This document shows, piece by piece, positions 5,314-5,370 of a stretch of DNA of 5,370 bases. Numbering within the stretch: position 1 is the first letter of the stretch; each line of letters begins with the position of its first letter. The stretch is from assembly GCA_031413635.1 (NCBI GenBank), contig JANOFM010000167.1, positions 1 through 5,370 on the forward strand, given 5' to 3'. The notes under the pieces are model-generated. The model had not been told where the DNA came from, ran no database searches, and saw only the letters and a list, made by a program, of their open reading frames with translations. Source of the DNA: SZUA-430 sp031413635. GTDB lineage: Bacteria; Pseudomonadota; Alphaproteobacteria; Micropepsales; Micropepsaceae. A program made the translations under genes and the position numbers.

Positions 5314-5370
5314 ATGTCACGCATTGATTCGGCCATTGCCCGCTTCACCTTAGCGCTCGAACGCCTTGAG
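5314..5370 (+). CDS. Start of a small alpha-helical protein, possibly DUF4164 family (cut by window edge)
   Basis: Nineteen codons are visible and run off the window in frame. They read MSRIDSAIARFTLALERLE, an amphipathic helix with hydrophobic residues at heptad-like spacing, as at the start of a coiled coil. This wording resembles the N-terminus of DUF4164 proteins, short coiled-coil proteins of alphaproteobacteria commonly encoded near zapA and tkt. No Shine-Dalgarno precedes the ATG, but TATACA is placed for a near-leaderless mRNA. With so few residues the family call is tentative; the reading frame itself is likely real. Confidence 0.5.
   Translation, partial: MSRIDSAIARFTLALERLE

Overview
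The window is GC-rich with a strong G/C bias at third codon positions, and its genes look alphaproteobacterial. The best clues are a transketolase whose sequence starts in the way typical of that class, and at the far right edge the first codons of a small protein that resembles the DUF4164 family found beside tkt in many alphaproteobacteria. The exact genus cannot be read from this sequence.

Layout, left to right. Bases 1-1971 (minus strand) encode almost all of a transketolase (tkt), cut by the left edge a few residues before its C-terminus. Its upstream region, 1972-2203, has a good sigma70-like promoter. Next on the minus strand is a two-gene unit: an Ada-type methyl-phosphotriester sensor fused to an AraC helix-turn-helix domain (2711-3289), followed by a DUF3237 protein of unknown function (2204-2677). 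Then comes a Tat-signal-bearing L,D-transpeptidase of the YkuD fold (3411-4001, minus). It is divergent from an AmpH-like penicillin-binding DD-carboxypeptidase/endopeptidase (4088-5164, plus) across only 86 bp. A 149-bp intergenic stretch follows, and then the first 19 codons of the putative DUF4164 gene (5314 onward, plus).

Three functional themes appear. tkt is central carbon metabolism (non-oxidative pentose phosphate or Calvin-type reactions). The Ada/AraC protein is a DNA-alkylation sensor and transcription factor that lacks both the O6-methylguanine methyltransferase domain and the AlkA glycosylase domain seen in related fusions, and its only evident operon partner is a DUF3237 protein. 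The divergent pair is peptidoglycan remodelling: AmpH-type enzymes trim pentapeptides to tetrapeptides, which are the donor substrates of L,D-transpeptidases. The four central genes (ada-like, DUF3237, ldt, ampH) appear to sit between tkt and the DUF4164 gene, which are often divergent neighbours elsewhere.

Nothing in the window indicates a mobile element, CRISPR array, tRNA or rRNA. The items most worth a second look are the truncated Ada regulator with its DUF3237 partner, the coupled Ldt/AmpH locus, two inverted repeats in the ada region, and a repeated motif around the tkt promoter and start codon.
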